Shown: positions 1-8,612 of the stretch, in pieces
How the letters are laid out: every line of letters begins with the position of its first letter
Numbering within the stretch: position 1 is the first letter of the stretch
The notes under the pieces: model-generated
The model's input: the letters and a program-made list of their open reading frames with translations, nothing else
What the model was told of the DNA's origin: nothing
The model's database searches: none
Position numbers and translations under genes: made by a program
Assembly: GCF_000712035.1 (NCBI RefSeq)
Contig: NZ_KL544008.1
Span: 218,544 to 282,543 of the forward strand
Direction of reading: 5' to 3'
Length of the DNA stretch: 64,000 nucleotides
Source of the DNA: Salinicoccus luteus DSM 17002
Lineage (GTDB): Bacteria > Bacillota > Bacilli > Staphylococcales > Salinicoccaceae

Positions 1-1934
1 TTGGCCCCAGCATTGATTAATTTGTTAGCGATATCCATATCATTTTGGCAGACAGCAAGCATCAAAGGGGTCATCCCCTTGTTATTTTGTTGATTTAAAT
101 CTATTTCCGTATAATTCAACAAAGTCTTAACCATTTTGAGATTGGATTTTTTTACAGCATGATGAAGTGCTGTATTATCCTGTGCATCTTTGAAATTGAT
201 GTCAATCTTTTTTTGGACGATTAAATCGAAAGCCATATGATTTTCAACTTCTATAGAAACTATAAGAGGAGATTTCAATTCTGAGTTTCTACTTTCAATA
301 CCTTTACTTTTCGAGATGAGATACTTAATTCTTGATACATTGTTCTTTCGGATAGCATCCGATAGTGTCATGCCCCCAAACAACTTGCTGTTATATAACT
401 TATCTAATAAACCATCTTTCAATGCATCCTCATCAACCAGGGGTCCCATGCCTTCCTTATTATTAAGGTAGTCATGGAAAGCATCATTATCCAAACCGGT
501 TTCTTGCAGTATCCCAGAATATATTGATTCAACTTCCTCTAGAGATGTAGAGTCATGTGTGTCGATTATTTCAGAATATCTATAGTTTCTGTAAAGATGG
601 AAAAGCCTATTCGCTTTAGAGTCCTTATAGAGGTAATCATGTAGATGTTCAGCATAAAGGTTGTCCCTATTGGCTTCAGTAATAGCTATTACTCTGGCTA
701 GTACCACAGCAGGCTCAGGAACATTGGTAATCAATTCATAATTCACTTCAAAGTCTTCGTAAGTGGTTATGATATCCAGATACTTATCTACTGCATCATT
801 ATACTGTCCTTTTCTCCAAAGCGCCCCCTCAATGTGGGACAAATGAGCATTCAACCGCTTATTCCTAATCATATCTATAAGCGATAATTTCATATTGGTA
901 ACTTGGGGAAGAGGCTCATGTTCGCTTAAGATTTTTTTATTTTTTAAGAAGACATATAAATATTCTGTTAAAAGTTTTGCGTCTTCAGTATTGCCACTTT
1001 TTATTGCTACATCAACCTTATTAAAAGATGAAGAAATCCAAGTCGAGACTGTCACAACGTTATTTTGAGATAAACCGATGCTTCCTTGCATAGTCGTCCA
1101 GTCGAATGTAGTCATTTCATAACCATGTCTAGTGAGCTCTTCCTGTATTTTTAAAAGCAATCCTCCGAATAGAACATAAACTATGAACAAGTATCTTTTG
1201 CGCAATCTTGCTTCAAAGTTTGTCAGGTTTTTCTCTATTCCTTCAATCCATCCAGACTCCACCTTTTCAGCAAGTTCTATCATTCTCTCTTGATTGGAGT
1301 TGAGGTCTGATATATTGGAAGATATTCCTTTTGCAATTAAAGTCGGTATTGGGCCTGCGAACACTGCAGTAGCTATCCTGAACTTTCTCAGCTCACTTTT
1401 CTCAGCTCTATCCTGTTCAGAAACTTGTCTCCCATAGCTACCATATTCTTTAAGGTTGGCAGTATGTCTCTCCAGGTGTCTCAACATAGGACTACATATT
1501 TGATTTATACCTGTTTGGAATACTTTAAAAGCTGAGGAGTCAGCCATATGAGCATTGACTACATTGTTTATACCTTCCATTTTGTAGAGTCCTTTTATAA
1601 ACACACTGTACTCATCAGCAAGGGAAGAGACACTCAATGATTCTTTTAAACTTTGATAAAGAGGGGATGGATTGAAATTCTGATAATATTGCTGGACAAT
1701 TTTTCGATTGATTTCTGTATTTTGACTTTGTTCCATTTGTTCCAATAAATTGAGACGTTCGTTTGAAATATTATAAAAGGGTTGAGTAATGGAATTCAAA
1801 TAGTTGTTCGTAAGGCGCGAGGTATAGATTTTCAATTTCAGTTGAATTTCTGGATTTAGTTCATTTTCGATTCTTTTTTGAATGTCGAGCAGCTGTTTGT
1901 CTTCTCCAAGGTAAGGATTATTATTATTTTTCAA
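1..1934 (-). CDS. Ankyrin-repeat protein, 3' end beyond window
   Basis: The minus strand is open from a TTG start at 1934 to the window edge, about 644 codons, so the gene is partial. The TTG sits just downstream of an AGAGGAATT ribosome binding site and no better start is near. The first ~500 residues are helical, polar and unrecognised, with two short hydrophobic stretches (around residues 200 and 280). The last ~110 visible residues form ankyrin repeats, with the hallmark TALHHAV and TPLMLAV motifs. Ankyrin repeats mediate protein-protein contacts; the partner is unknown. It begins 20 bases after the stop of the 181-aa gene and is probably co-transcribed with it. The ankyrin part is clear; any cellular role would be a guess. 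Confidence 0.8.
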   Translation of the reverse strand, partial: MKNNNNPYLGEDKQLLDIQKRIENELNPEIQLKLKIYTSRLTNNYLNSITQPFYNISNERLNLLEQMEQSQNTEINRKIVQQYYQNFNPSPLYQSLKESLSVSSLADEYSVFIKGLYKMEGINNVVNAHMADSSAFKVFQTGINQICSPMLRHLERHTANLKEYGSYGRQVSEQDRAEKSELRKFRIATAVFAGPIPTLIAKGISSNISDLNSNQERMIELAEKVESGWIEGIEKNLTNFEARLRKRYLFIVYVLFGGLLLKIQEELTRHGYEMTTFDWTTMQGSIGLSQNNVVTVSTWISSSFNKVDVAIKSGNTEDAKLLTEYLYVFLKNKKILSEHEPLPQVTNMKLSLIDMIRNKRLNAHLSHIEGALWRKGQYNDAVDKYLDIITTYEDFEVNYELITNVPEPAVVLARVIAITEANRDNLYAEHLHDYLYKDSKANRLFHLYRNYRYSEIIDTHDSTSLEEVESIYSGILQETGLDNDAFHDYLNNKEGMGPLVDEDALKDGLLDKLYNSKLFGGMTLSDAIRKNNVSRIKYLISKSKGIESRNSELKSPLIVSIEVENHMAFDLIVQKKIDINFKDAQDNTALHHAVKKSNLKMVKTLLNYTEIDLNQQNNKGMTPLMLAVCQNDMDIANKLINAGA

Positions 1935-1953
1935 ATTTCAATTCCTCTCTATT

Positions 1954-2499
1954 CTAGAATAAATCGAATAGCGACATTATTTCTGAAGTGTTCTCAGCTC
2001 CATTGAAATCGACGAAATCCATTCCTTCAAAACCAACATCTACTTCAGGTACTTCTGTCTCAATGGAGTACATCATTCCAGAAGGGTGTTCAATTGCTTC
2101 TGAAGAGTGGAGCATTTCCATGTCTGGTGAATATGTATCAGTACCACCCATAATATTTTCTTGGGAAAAGGTTTCTAGGTTGCCCTCCCCGTCATACTGA
2201 TCTACACCACCGAATACGTTTTCACGACTAAACCCAATGTGTGTATTATCTGCAGAATAAAATTCTGAAGTGCCCGCGGCACTCTCCATTGTCCAACCTA
2301 ATTGGTTCATATTGCTATCATAAAAATTGATGCCATTATTTTCTGCTGTTTCAATAAATCCGAGTATATTGCCATCGGCATCCATTATGGAATGACCATC
2401 TCCAGCCCATGGCAGAATAGTTGTTCCATCCATACTTATTCCCATCTTATCAAGTGATTCTGCAAAATCTGAATTTGGATAAATTTGGTCAAATAACAT
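1954..2499 (-). CDS. Small acidic protein with short glycine/aspartate repeats
   Basis: This 181-aa protein starts at an ATG with a strong AAAAGGAGGATTAAT ribosome binding site. It has no signal peptide or membrane segment and is strongly acidic. The middle (about residues 35-125) is built of imperfect units of about 20 residues of the type FYDSNMNQLGW and VFGGVDQYDGEGN, which look like short beta-hairpin repeats. Similar unnamed repeat proteins occur in Firmicutes, but I cannot assign a family. The tight coupling to the downstream ankyrin-repeat gene suggests that the two products work together. Confidence 0.7.
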   Translation of the reverse strand: MLFDQIYPNSDFAESLDKMGISMDGTTILPWAGDGHSIMDADGNILGFIETAENNGINFYDSNMNQLGWTMESAAGTSEFYSADNTHIGFSRENVFGGVDQYDGEGNLETFSQENIMGGTDTYSPDMEMLHSSEAIEHPSGMMYSIETEVPEVDVGFEGMDFVDFNGAENTSEIMSLFDLF

Positions 2500-2653
2500 A
2501 TTAATCCTCCTTTTATAAAAAATTGATGATAATATTTAATTATTATTATAATATAATTATATATAAAATTCAGAAAAGATAATAGATATTATTTTGTAAA
2601 ATAGTATTTTTATGTAAATGACGATTAGTCTGTATGAATAAGAGGAGGATTAG

Positions 2654-3454
2654 ATGTATTGCCAAAAATGTGGATTTAAAATAAGTAAGAAAGATAAATA
2701 CTGCGGAAGATGTGGTAAGGCATTATTACCTAATGAAGGTTTAAGTAATCATAAACACGAGATAATTTCTAGTGTTTATGAGCATAACCTAGCGACAGTA
2801 TTTGGTTATAGAGGGGTAGACGAGAAGATACCCTACAAAATTGAGGAAGGAGAACCACCAGAAAAAAGCTCGTCAGTATCATTATGGACACAAACAGCAA
2901 GCTACGGTAAGAAAGCTATAATCACGCCGCTTTCCGTTTTAAACTCTAATGAAGTGTATCCTTTATCACTTTTATGGTTTTATATTAGTATAGTTCTTTT
3001 CATTTCGAGTTTTACTCAGGTTGACTATATACAAGCTACTTTTGATCCAAGTTATTACTTTAATTATGAAATATTCAATATTGACTTTTCATATACTATA
3101 CCATTATTTCTGATGAATACTATATACTTCTTGGCTGCATATACCATATTTGTAATTATTCACAGCGTTATTAAATTGGAAAAAAGATATGAAAAATTTG
3201 TTTTCAGAGACTATGTCACGCTTTCTTCCCTAGTGATGATAGTTAGTATATTGGGTACTTTTATTATTCATTTAGGCTTGTACTCTTTTGGTGTTGTAAT
3301 AAGCAAATTAGGAATAGCAATGTTTTTGGTTTTACCGTTGATCCTGGCCATTTATTATGCCATGAGTGGGAAGACAAAAATTACTCCCACTATAATAATG
3401 CCAGTAGGCATTGTTATTACAATTATAGTTTCATTAATATTTATATCGCTCTAA
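2654..3454 (+). CDS. Zinc-ribbon multi-pass membrane protein (first pair)
   Basis: This 266-aa protein starts at an ATG behind AAGAGGAGG. It opens with a zinc ribbon (CxxC at residues 3-6, CxxC near 17-20) and a polar linker. Five or so hydrophobic segments follow between residues ~100 and 266, giving a Yip1-like topology. It is followed after 38 bases by a TcaA-like protein. The same two-gene arrangement recurs at 11960-14308, where the 268-aa protein has the same plan. The context suggests a membrane partner of the TcaA-like protein in sensing or maintaining the cell envelope, but this is inference. Confidence 0.75.
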   Translation: MYCQKCGFKISKKDKYCGRCGKALLPNEGLSNHKHEIISSVYEHNLATVFGYRGVDEKIPYKIEEGEPPEKSSSVSLWTQTASYGKKAIITPLSVLNSNEVYPLSLLWFYISIVLFISSFTQVDYIQATFDPSYYFNYEIFNIDFSYTIPLFLMNTIYFLAAYTIFVIIHSVIKLEKRYEKFVFRDYVTLSSLVMIVSILGTFIIHLGLYSFGVVISKLGIAMFLVLPLILAIYYAMSGKTKITPTIIMPVGIVITIIVSLIFISL

Positions 3455-3492
3455 GCTTTTAGAAAAATAGAATAAGATATGGGGGTCTCATC

Positions 3493-5097
3493 ATGAAACG
3501 TTGTAAGAATTGTGGGAATAAACTACGTTCGGATATTAAGATATGTACCCAATGTGGTGTAAAAAAAGATGATAACGGGAAATCAGAATCAAATCAATAT
3601 CAAGGTAATACCAAAAAAAGAAAGACAGCCTTAACTCCTGGCAAAGCACGTTTAAAGAAGGTGATAACTGGATTAGTAGTTTGTGTCATTCTATTAATAA
3701 TGACATTAGTTTTTGGCTACTTTTGGTTAAGCGAAAAATATTCTCCTGACGAAGTATTAATGGAAATTTCTGATGCAGTTGAAGAGGGAGATGGAGAAAA
3801 ATTAGTAGAATTGATCAACAACGACATATCGGTAGATGAGGCAGATGCATATATCAAGTATATAGATTCTTCAATAGGGAGAGATCAATACATAGAGCAG
3901 CTTGAAAAAATGGGAGAAGCTAGAAATGAACTTAAAAAAGTAGAGGACGAGAATTTCATCCTTCTGGAATTGATTAAAGAGAGCACTGTACTATTCCTAT
4001 ACAATAAATATGAAGTGGTCATTCCTCAATATAATGTAAATATTGCTACGGATATAGAAGGAGGCACCGTTATTTACAATAATGGTGACCGTACAAAAAA
4101 ATGGAAAACGTCTGAACAAAATTTCGCCAGTTTAGCTCCGGGAATCTATGCCTTTGATAGCACATTAAACCTCCGTGATGAAAGATTTGAGTCAAATATA
4201 AGTATTGATTTCACTGAATATGATCCAAATAATATAGAAGGCATCTTCAATTTCAATGCTTTTTATACTGATCTGCAAATGGGAGTATATGAAGAAGAAT
4301 ATGAGATTCCTTTGGAAGATATCCATGTGTACATAAATGATCAAAGTATAAACATTGAATTTAATGAAGAAGGAGTAGGGGTCTTTGGCCCTTTAAAATA
4401 CAATCAATCATACAAATTTTTGGCGGAAGTTAATCACGAGGGAAAAAACTTTAAAACTAATGTTGCTGAAGTAACTCATTCCATAGAGAAGGAAGTTTCA
4501 GGTTCAAACTATACTGTTCCAATTAAATTTGATGAAGAATCCATAAAAAGTCATTTGAAAGAACTAGAGTTGGAAAAGCAGGCCATTGCTGAAGAGAAGG
4601 AACAAGAAAGAAAAGAAAAAAAGGAAGAGAGGGAAAGAGAGAAAGTAGAGGAAAAGAGGCAAGAAGCTTTAGCAGAAGAAGAGAAGAAGGAACAAAAATT
4701 AGAGGGAGACATAGATGGAACGAAGGTACAAGAGGTGAAGGGTGACGAAAATAGCTTAAAAAATGAGTACTTAGATAAGGCGAATAATTTAGAGGACGAA
4801 ATACTGAGAGAGGCTCAAAGTTTATATGCACACGATGTGCCTCATGGATTCTACGGTCAATATTACGAAGAATGGGATGCATTATTAAATGAAGTTTGGG
4901 GTGTGTTGAGGGATACGTTACCTAATGATGATTTTGAAATTTTAAAAGCAGAACAAATAGAGTGGATTGAGTTCAAAGAGGGGAATTACGGTGAAATATC
5001 AAATGAACCAGCATCAGCTAGAACACAAAATCATGATGACTTAACCTATGAGACCCAGGATAGGACGTACTATTTAATTGAGAGGCATATTAATTAA
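3493..5097 (+). CDS. TcaA-like zinc-ribbon membrane protein with LprI-like C-terminus
   Basis: The 534-aa product has a zinc ribbon (CKNCG and CTQCG, residues 4-22), one transmembrane helix at ~57-79 and a long extracytoplasmic region. That layout is the one of TcaA, a staphylococcal envelope protein linked to glycopeptide susceptibility. Residues ~80-355 resemble the 508-aa paralogue at 12782. A lysine/glutamate-rich probable coiled coil follows at ~360-410. The last ~95 residues differ from the paralogue and look like the LprI/DUF1311 lysozyme-inhibitor-like domain (pattern WDALLNEVWGVL, then AEQIEWIEF). The C-terminal assignment is by pattern and needs a profile search. The start is an ATG after GGGGGTCTCATC. 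Confidence 0.7.
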   Translation: MKRCKNCGNKLRSDIKICTQCGVKKDDNGKSESNQYQGNTKKRKTALTPGKARLKKVITGLVVCVILLIMTLVFGYFWLSEKYSPDEVLMEISDAVEEGDGEKLVELINNDISVDEADAYIKYIDSSIGRDQYIEQLEKMGEARNELKKVEDENFILLELIKESTVLFLYNKYEVVIPQYNVNIATDIEGGTVIYNNGDRTKKWKTSEQNFASLAPGIYAFDSTLNLRDERFESNISIDFTEYDPNNIEGIFNFNAFYTDLQMGVYEEEYEIPLEDIHVYINDQSINIEFNEEGVGVFGPLKYNQSYKFLAEVNHEGKNFKTNVAEVTHSIEKEVSGSNYTVPIKFDEESIKSHLKELELEKQAIAEEKEQERKEKKEEREREKVEEKRQEALAEEEKKEQKLEGDIDGTKVQEVKGDENSLKNEYLDKANNLEDEILREAQSLYAHDVPHGFYGQYYEEWDALLNEVWGVLRDTLPNDDFEILKAEQIEWIEFKEGNYGEISNEPASARTQNHDDLTYETQDRTYYLIERHIN

Positions 5098-5552
5098 GTT
5101 CCTATCAATGATTTTGATAGGATCCAACCAATCAGTTTTCAAACTAGTTTTAAGAAGTATGAATTTATGCATTTCTATGGTGGATATTCATATCATAATA
5201 GCCCTATTGATATTTCATGCTCCATGATTGGGTTTATAAACAATTTGGGAGTGGTTGTAAATTCATTTCAATAAAAGATATGGAGATAAAAGCATATTAT
5301 TCCTGATGTGAAATTAATAAGGTCCCACTAAATAAGCATGAAGAACACCATACAGAGGTATATTCTTAGTTTATATTGGAACTAGAAGATAATTATGAGG
5401 GCAAGATGAACTGTTGAATGAATCCAATGCACTAAAGATATTTTATCTTTATAAAAAAATGAAGGATAAAGAAGTCTTTAAGAATTTAAAAGTCTGGTTA
5501 ATATATAGACTGATAATATTATGTATGTAAATAACGTGATGGAGATGACGGT
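5098..5552. other. AT-rich intergenic stretch, probably decayed
   Basis: No convincing gene is present in these 455 bases. The frame of the preceding gene stays open for 58 codons after its TAA (to 5274), which may be a remnant or chance. A short hairpin (CCTATCAA/TTGATAGG, 5101-5121) follows the stop but has no T-run. A TAATAT-like element near 5500 could be the cutC promoter. Confidence 0.5.
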
Positions 5553-6245
5553 ATGATTATAGAAGGTATCGCGACAAATATACAGGATGTACATGACCTG
5601 AACCGGTTCGGTGCTGATAGAATTGAACTCTGTGGAGACATGGAGAAGGACGGTCTGACACCGGAAATGCGTCTGGTAAAGGAAGCGGTCGCAGTATCCA
5701 GCATTCCGGTGAATGTCATGATCAGACCCCATGATGAGTCGTTCCATTATACGGATGTGGATATTCAACAGATGACAAAGCAGATAGAGGAAGTGGAAAG
5801 CTATGGTGCAAATGGCATCGTCCTCGGGGCACTGACGGAAGATGGGCGCATTGATGTCCGTGCCTTGGACAGATTCATTTCAGTCTGTGGAGATATGGAT
5901 ATCACATTCCATAAGGCATTCGATGCATTGGAAGATCAATCTGAAGGGCTGGAGGTGATCCTCAAATATCCACAGATTGGGAGCATACTCACTTCAGGCG
6001 GTTCCGGCGGTGTCACTGATAATTTCGGAAACCTGCAGAAACTGATGGAGTGGACGGAAAGAACTCACGTAACGGTTATGCCGGGTGGGGGTCTCAGCAC
6101 GGAAAATATTTCTGAGGTGGTTGAGACGCTGAAGCCGGAGAGCCTTCATTTCGGTACCGGCATTAGAAGTGCTAAGTCCTATGATGCGGAGATTTCCAAG
6201 GAGAAGATCGATTTCATCAGGACGGTTGAGAGAAGCGGGAGGTAA
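5553..6245 (+). CDS. cutC: CutC family protein
   Basis: This 230-aa TIM-barrel protein matches the CutC family over its whole length: an N-terminal IELCG motif, an NVMIRP motif near residue 56, an ITFHKAFD motif near 118 and a C-terminal LHFGTGIR motif. CutC was named for copper tolerance in E. coli, but its biochemical activity is not settled. The ATG start follows GATGGAGATGACGGT. A GntR regulator starts 10 bases after its stop, so the two are probably one transcript ending at the terminator at 6998. Confidence 0.9.
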   Translation: MIIEGIATNIQDVHDLNRFGADRIELCGDMEKDGLTPEMRLVKEAVAVSSIPVNVMIRPHDESFHYTDVDIQQMTKQIEEVESYGANGIVLGALTEDGRIDVRALDRFISVCGDMDITFHKAFDALEDQSEGLEVILKYPQIGSILTSGGSGGVTDNFGNLQKLMEWTERTHVTVMPGGGLSTENISEVVETLKPESLHFGTGIRSAKSYDAEISKEKIDFIRTVERSGR

Positions 6246-6255
6246 AGAAGCAACC

Positions 6256-6993
6256 ATGAAAGAATCGAAATTCAATATATCCAACGAAAGCATCATCAGA
6301 AATGCCATCCAGGAGCGGATCATGAACAATGAACTGAAGCCCGGTGACACGCTGCCGAGTGAAAATGTGCTGGCGGATGAATTCGGTGTGAAGCGAATTG
6401 TGGTAAGGAATGCACTGGTGCAGCTTGAGAAGATGGGACTGCTCGATAGCCGGCAGGGGGTCGGACGGTTTGTGAAGGAGAAGCGTCCGGTGATCGAACT
6501 GGATATGTCTGGCAGACGAAGCTTTTCCGACAAGATGCGGGAGCAGGGAGTGCATTACGAAAGCAGGGTGATCTTTGCGGGCTATGCCTCGGAAAATGAG
6601 CAGGAGAAATACCGCAGGGCACTTGGCGTAGTCGATGTCTCCATGTTCAAAGTGGCGCGCCTGCGCATCGTGGACCATACGCCCTGCGCCATCCATATTT
6701 CCTATGTGCGTGAGGATATGGTACCTGATATCAATGAGGAAATGGAGCAGCTCGCCTCCATGTTCAACTACTATGGGAAGCATGGCTACACGAACCTGAA
6801 ATCGATGAACACACATATCCATACGGCGTTTCCGACACTGGATGAACAGCGGCATCTGGAGTGTGAGGAGCTGGTGCCGCTCATCGTGTACGAATCGCAG
6901 ACGATGGATCTTGATACAACCCGAATACTGGAACAGACACGGATACTCTACCGGAGCGATCTTTTCAAGCATGCGCTCGGGTCCGTGAACTGA
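6256..6993 (+). CDS. GntR/UTRA transcriptional regulator, PhnF-like
   Basis: The 245-aa product has an N-terminal winged-helix GntR domain (about residues 10-70, with GDTLPSENVLADEFGV and the recognition helix after it) and a C-terminal UTRA ligand domain (~90-235). I chose the ATG at 6256 because GGGAGG lies just upstream, overlapping the end of cutC. Its position in front of phnG suggests it is, or derives from, PhnF, the phosphonate-operon repressor. With most of the operon deleted its original target may be gone. An inverted repeat at 7053-7074 is a candidate operator. Confidence 0.8.
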   Translation: MKESKFNISNESIIRNAIQERIMNNELKPGDTLPSENVLADEFGVKRIVVRNALVQLEKMGLLDSRQGVGRFVKEKRPVIELDMSGRRSFSDKMREQGVHYESRVIFAGYASENEQEKYRRALGVVDVSMFKVARLRIVDHTPCAIHISYVREDMVPDINEEMEQLASMFNYYGKHGYTNLKSMNTHIHTAFPTLDEQRHLECEELVPLIVYESQTMDLDTTRILEQTRILYRSDLFKHALGSVN

Positions 6994-6997
6994 TTGG

Positions 6998-7025
6998 GGA
7001 TGACTTTACGTCATCCTCTTTTTTT
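6998..7025 (+). terminator. Intrinsic terminator after the GntR gene
   Basis: The stem GGATGAC/GTCATCC with a 5-base loop is followed by TCTTTTTTTATT. It separates cutC-gntR from the phn remnant. Confidence 0.9.
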
Positions 7026-7052
7026 ATTCACAAAATCAACCAGCTCTTTACA

Positions 7053-7074
7053 GACTTTACAGACTCTTAAAGTC
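7053..7074 (+). promoter_or_regulatory. Inverted repeat upstream of phnG, candidate operator
   Basis: Perfect 7-base arms GACTTTA and TAAAGTC are separated by 8 bases, within 50 bases of the phnG start. A direct repeat CTTTACAGA overlaps it. It could be the site for the adjacent GntR regulator, although it does not match the usual GntR half-site closely. Confidence 0.35.
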
Positions 7075-7121
7075 CACCAGCTTGGCAACAAGTTAGGATT
7101 GTAGTTAAGGGAGGCATGATG

Positions 7122-7541
7122 ATGAATAAAAAACGCTGGACATCTCTATTTATCAAATACGGCAAGGAGGAGGCAACCGATTTCCTGGATGCATATCGGA
7201 ATGCAGTGCCTTTTCAGATCATCTCGGGACCAACGGAAGGGCTGACGATGATCAAGGTCAGGGAGCATGCGGAAAACAGTCTTTTCTATATTGGGGAAAT
7301 GCTTGTGACGGAAACGAAGATCAGGCAGGCGCAGACAATCGGACTGGGCGTGGTGAAGGGCTCCGACAGGAATCTCAGCATGGCAGTCGCCTTCATCGAC
7401 CTGTGCTTCAGCCTGGATGTACTCACAGATGAACTGGAACAGATTCTGGAATCGCTGGAAATGAAGGAATCGGCATATATCGAGGCACGGACACAGGAGA
7501 TACTCAAGACCAAAGTGGATTTCGACATGATGGCGGAATAG
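7122..7541 (+). CDS. phnG: C-P lyase subunit PhnG (orphaned)
   Basis: The 139-aa product matches PhnG, a subunit of the carbon-phosphorus lyase core (PhnGHIJ) that makes alpha-D-ribose 1-methylphosphonate 5-triphosphate. The family segment FQIISGPTEGLTMIKVRE and the GLGVVKGSDRN region are visible, and the length is normal. Three ATGs stand in a row (7116, 7119, 7122); the third has the best distance from GGGAGG. The next gene, phnH, is cut after about 22 codons, so PhnG has no partners encoded here. It is intact in reading frame but probably not functional alone. Confidence 0.85.
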   Translation: MNKKRWTSLFIKYGKEEATDFLDAYRNAVPFQIISGPTEGLTMIKVREHAENSLFYIGEMLVTETKIRQAQTIGLGVVKGSDRNLSMAVAFIDLCFSLDVLTDELEQILESLEMKESAYIEARTQEILKTKVDFDMMAE

Positions 7542-7552
7542 GAGGCATATAT

Positions 7553-8010
7553 ATGACAACACTGGTACATGAAACACAGAAGCACTACCGGGAACTCGTG
7601 AATCTCTTCAGCCGGCCGGACTCGGTTCCGTCGCCGCCGTCATCGGGATGCTGTTCCATTCGGTCGCATATCTCGTCAAAGCATATTCCGAAGCATTCGA
7701 GGAAATCGATGCAGGAAAGATTGAGGCACTGAGGGCGACGGGATCCAGCTACAGCCACATCCTGTTTCAGGTCGTCCTGCCCCAGACCAAATCGTATCTG
7801 ATCGCATGGACGTTCCTCAGGTTCGAGACCAACTTCGGCATCGCCGTCGCCATGGGCGCTGCAGCAGGCGCAGGCGGCATCGGCTACGAACTCTTCATGT
7901 CCAGCACATTTTACTACGACATGCATGAGGTCGGCATGATCACCTACCTCATCCTCATCGTCGCCATTCTGCTTGAACTCGTGGCGAATAGATTGAAGCA
8001 GGCCGCTTAG
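7553..8010 (+). pseudogene. phnH'-'phnE deletion fusion, out of frame
   Basis: The ATG at 7553, behind GGAGGCATAT, starts a PhnH N-terminus (about 22 codons, ending FSRP). At about 7611-7620, in GCCGGCCGGA, the homology jumps to the C-terminal ~130 residues of PhnE, the phosphonate ABC-transporter permease (SVAYLVKAYSEAFEEIDAGK, then the EAA-type loop and two membrane segments). The phnH frame stops at 7730-7732, while the phnE frame is two bases off and runs to 8010. The scar is best explained by one deletion that removed the rest of phnH, phnIJKL and the front of the transporter genes. Confidence 0.85.
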
Positions 8011-8021
8011 CCATATATTAG

Positions 8022-8063
8022 ACCTGTACCTCCGGAAAACGCTCCGGGAGTGCAGGTTTTCTT
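8022..8063 (+). terminator. Terminator after the phnE remnant
   Basis: The arms ACCTG...CTCCGG and CCGGGAG...CAGGT form a two-part stem followed by TTTTCTTTT. It is probably the original end of the phosphonate operon. Confidence 0.7.
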
Positions 8064-8104
8064 TTGGAGATTGTTATAATGAATATAATGAAAGGGGATT
8101 TCAA

Positions 8105-8527
8105 ATGACTATACAGGGTGTCAATCATCTGCTGTTTTCCGTATCAGACCTCGATGAATCCGTCGCATTCTATAAAGACGTCTTCGATGCAGAGTTGAAA
8201 GTGAAGGGGAGGACCACCGCCTATTTCGATTTGAGCGGCATATGGCTCGCGCTTAATGAAGAGCGGGAAATTCCGAGAAATGAAATCCACGACTCCTATA
8301 CACATATTGCCTTCTCGATCGACGAGTCGGATTTCAACAATATGGTGGAAAAGCTGCACTCCTGCAATGTCAGTATATTGGAAGGACGGAAGCGGGATAC
8401 ACGGGATCGGCGCTCCATTTATTTCACGGATCCGGATGGTCATAAATTTGAATTTCATACCGGAACCATGCAGGACAGGCTGGACTACTACAAGGAAGCA
8501 AAGCCCCATATGGAGTTTTATGAATAG
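8105..8527 (+). CDS. fosB: Metallothiol transferase FosB (fosfomycin resistance)
   Basis: This 140-aa vicinal-oxygen-chelate enzyme follows FosB closely. It has an N-terminal [10 protein letters not shown], a central [10 protein letters not shown], a [15 protein letters not shown] near the end and the C-terminal [11 protein letters not shown]. The metal ligands are His8, His67 and Glu116. FosB inactivates fosfomycin in the cytoplasm by adding bacillithiol or cysteine. The start follows AAAGGGGATTTCAA. It stands alone behind a terminator and is a chromosomal-type copy, with no mobile element next to it. Confidence 0.92.
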   Translation: MTIQGVNHLLFSVSDLDESVAFYKDVFDAELKVKGRTTAYFDLSGIWLALNEEREIPRNEIHDSYTHIAFSIDESDFNNMVEKLHSCNVSILEGRKRDTRDRRSIYFTDPDGHKFEFHTGTMQDRLDYYKEAKPHMEFYE

Positions 8528-8612
8528 TATGGATGATGGTAAATTTATTCATTTATAGTATAATTAGGACATTAAGAAGGTGTGCGTACTCTTTGGAAGG
8601 GGTGTGGAGGTA

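Noticed and set aside
4561-4740. Purine-rich AAG/GAA repeats as a simple-sequence or CRISPR-like array
   Set aside because: The repeats are the in-frame coiled coil of the TcaA-like protein; there are no spacers or constant repeat units.
4523-4882. Minus-strand frame inside the first TcaA-like gene
   Set aside because: It is the antisense of the Lys/Glu-rich coiled coil, which gives a leucine/phenylalanine-rich artefact.
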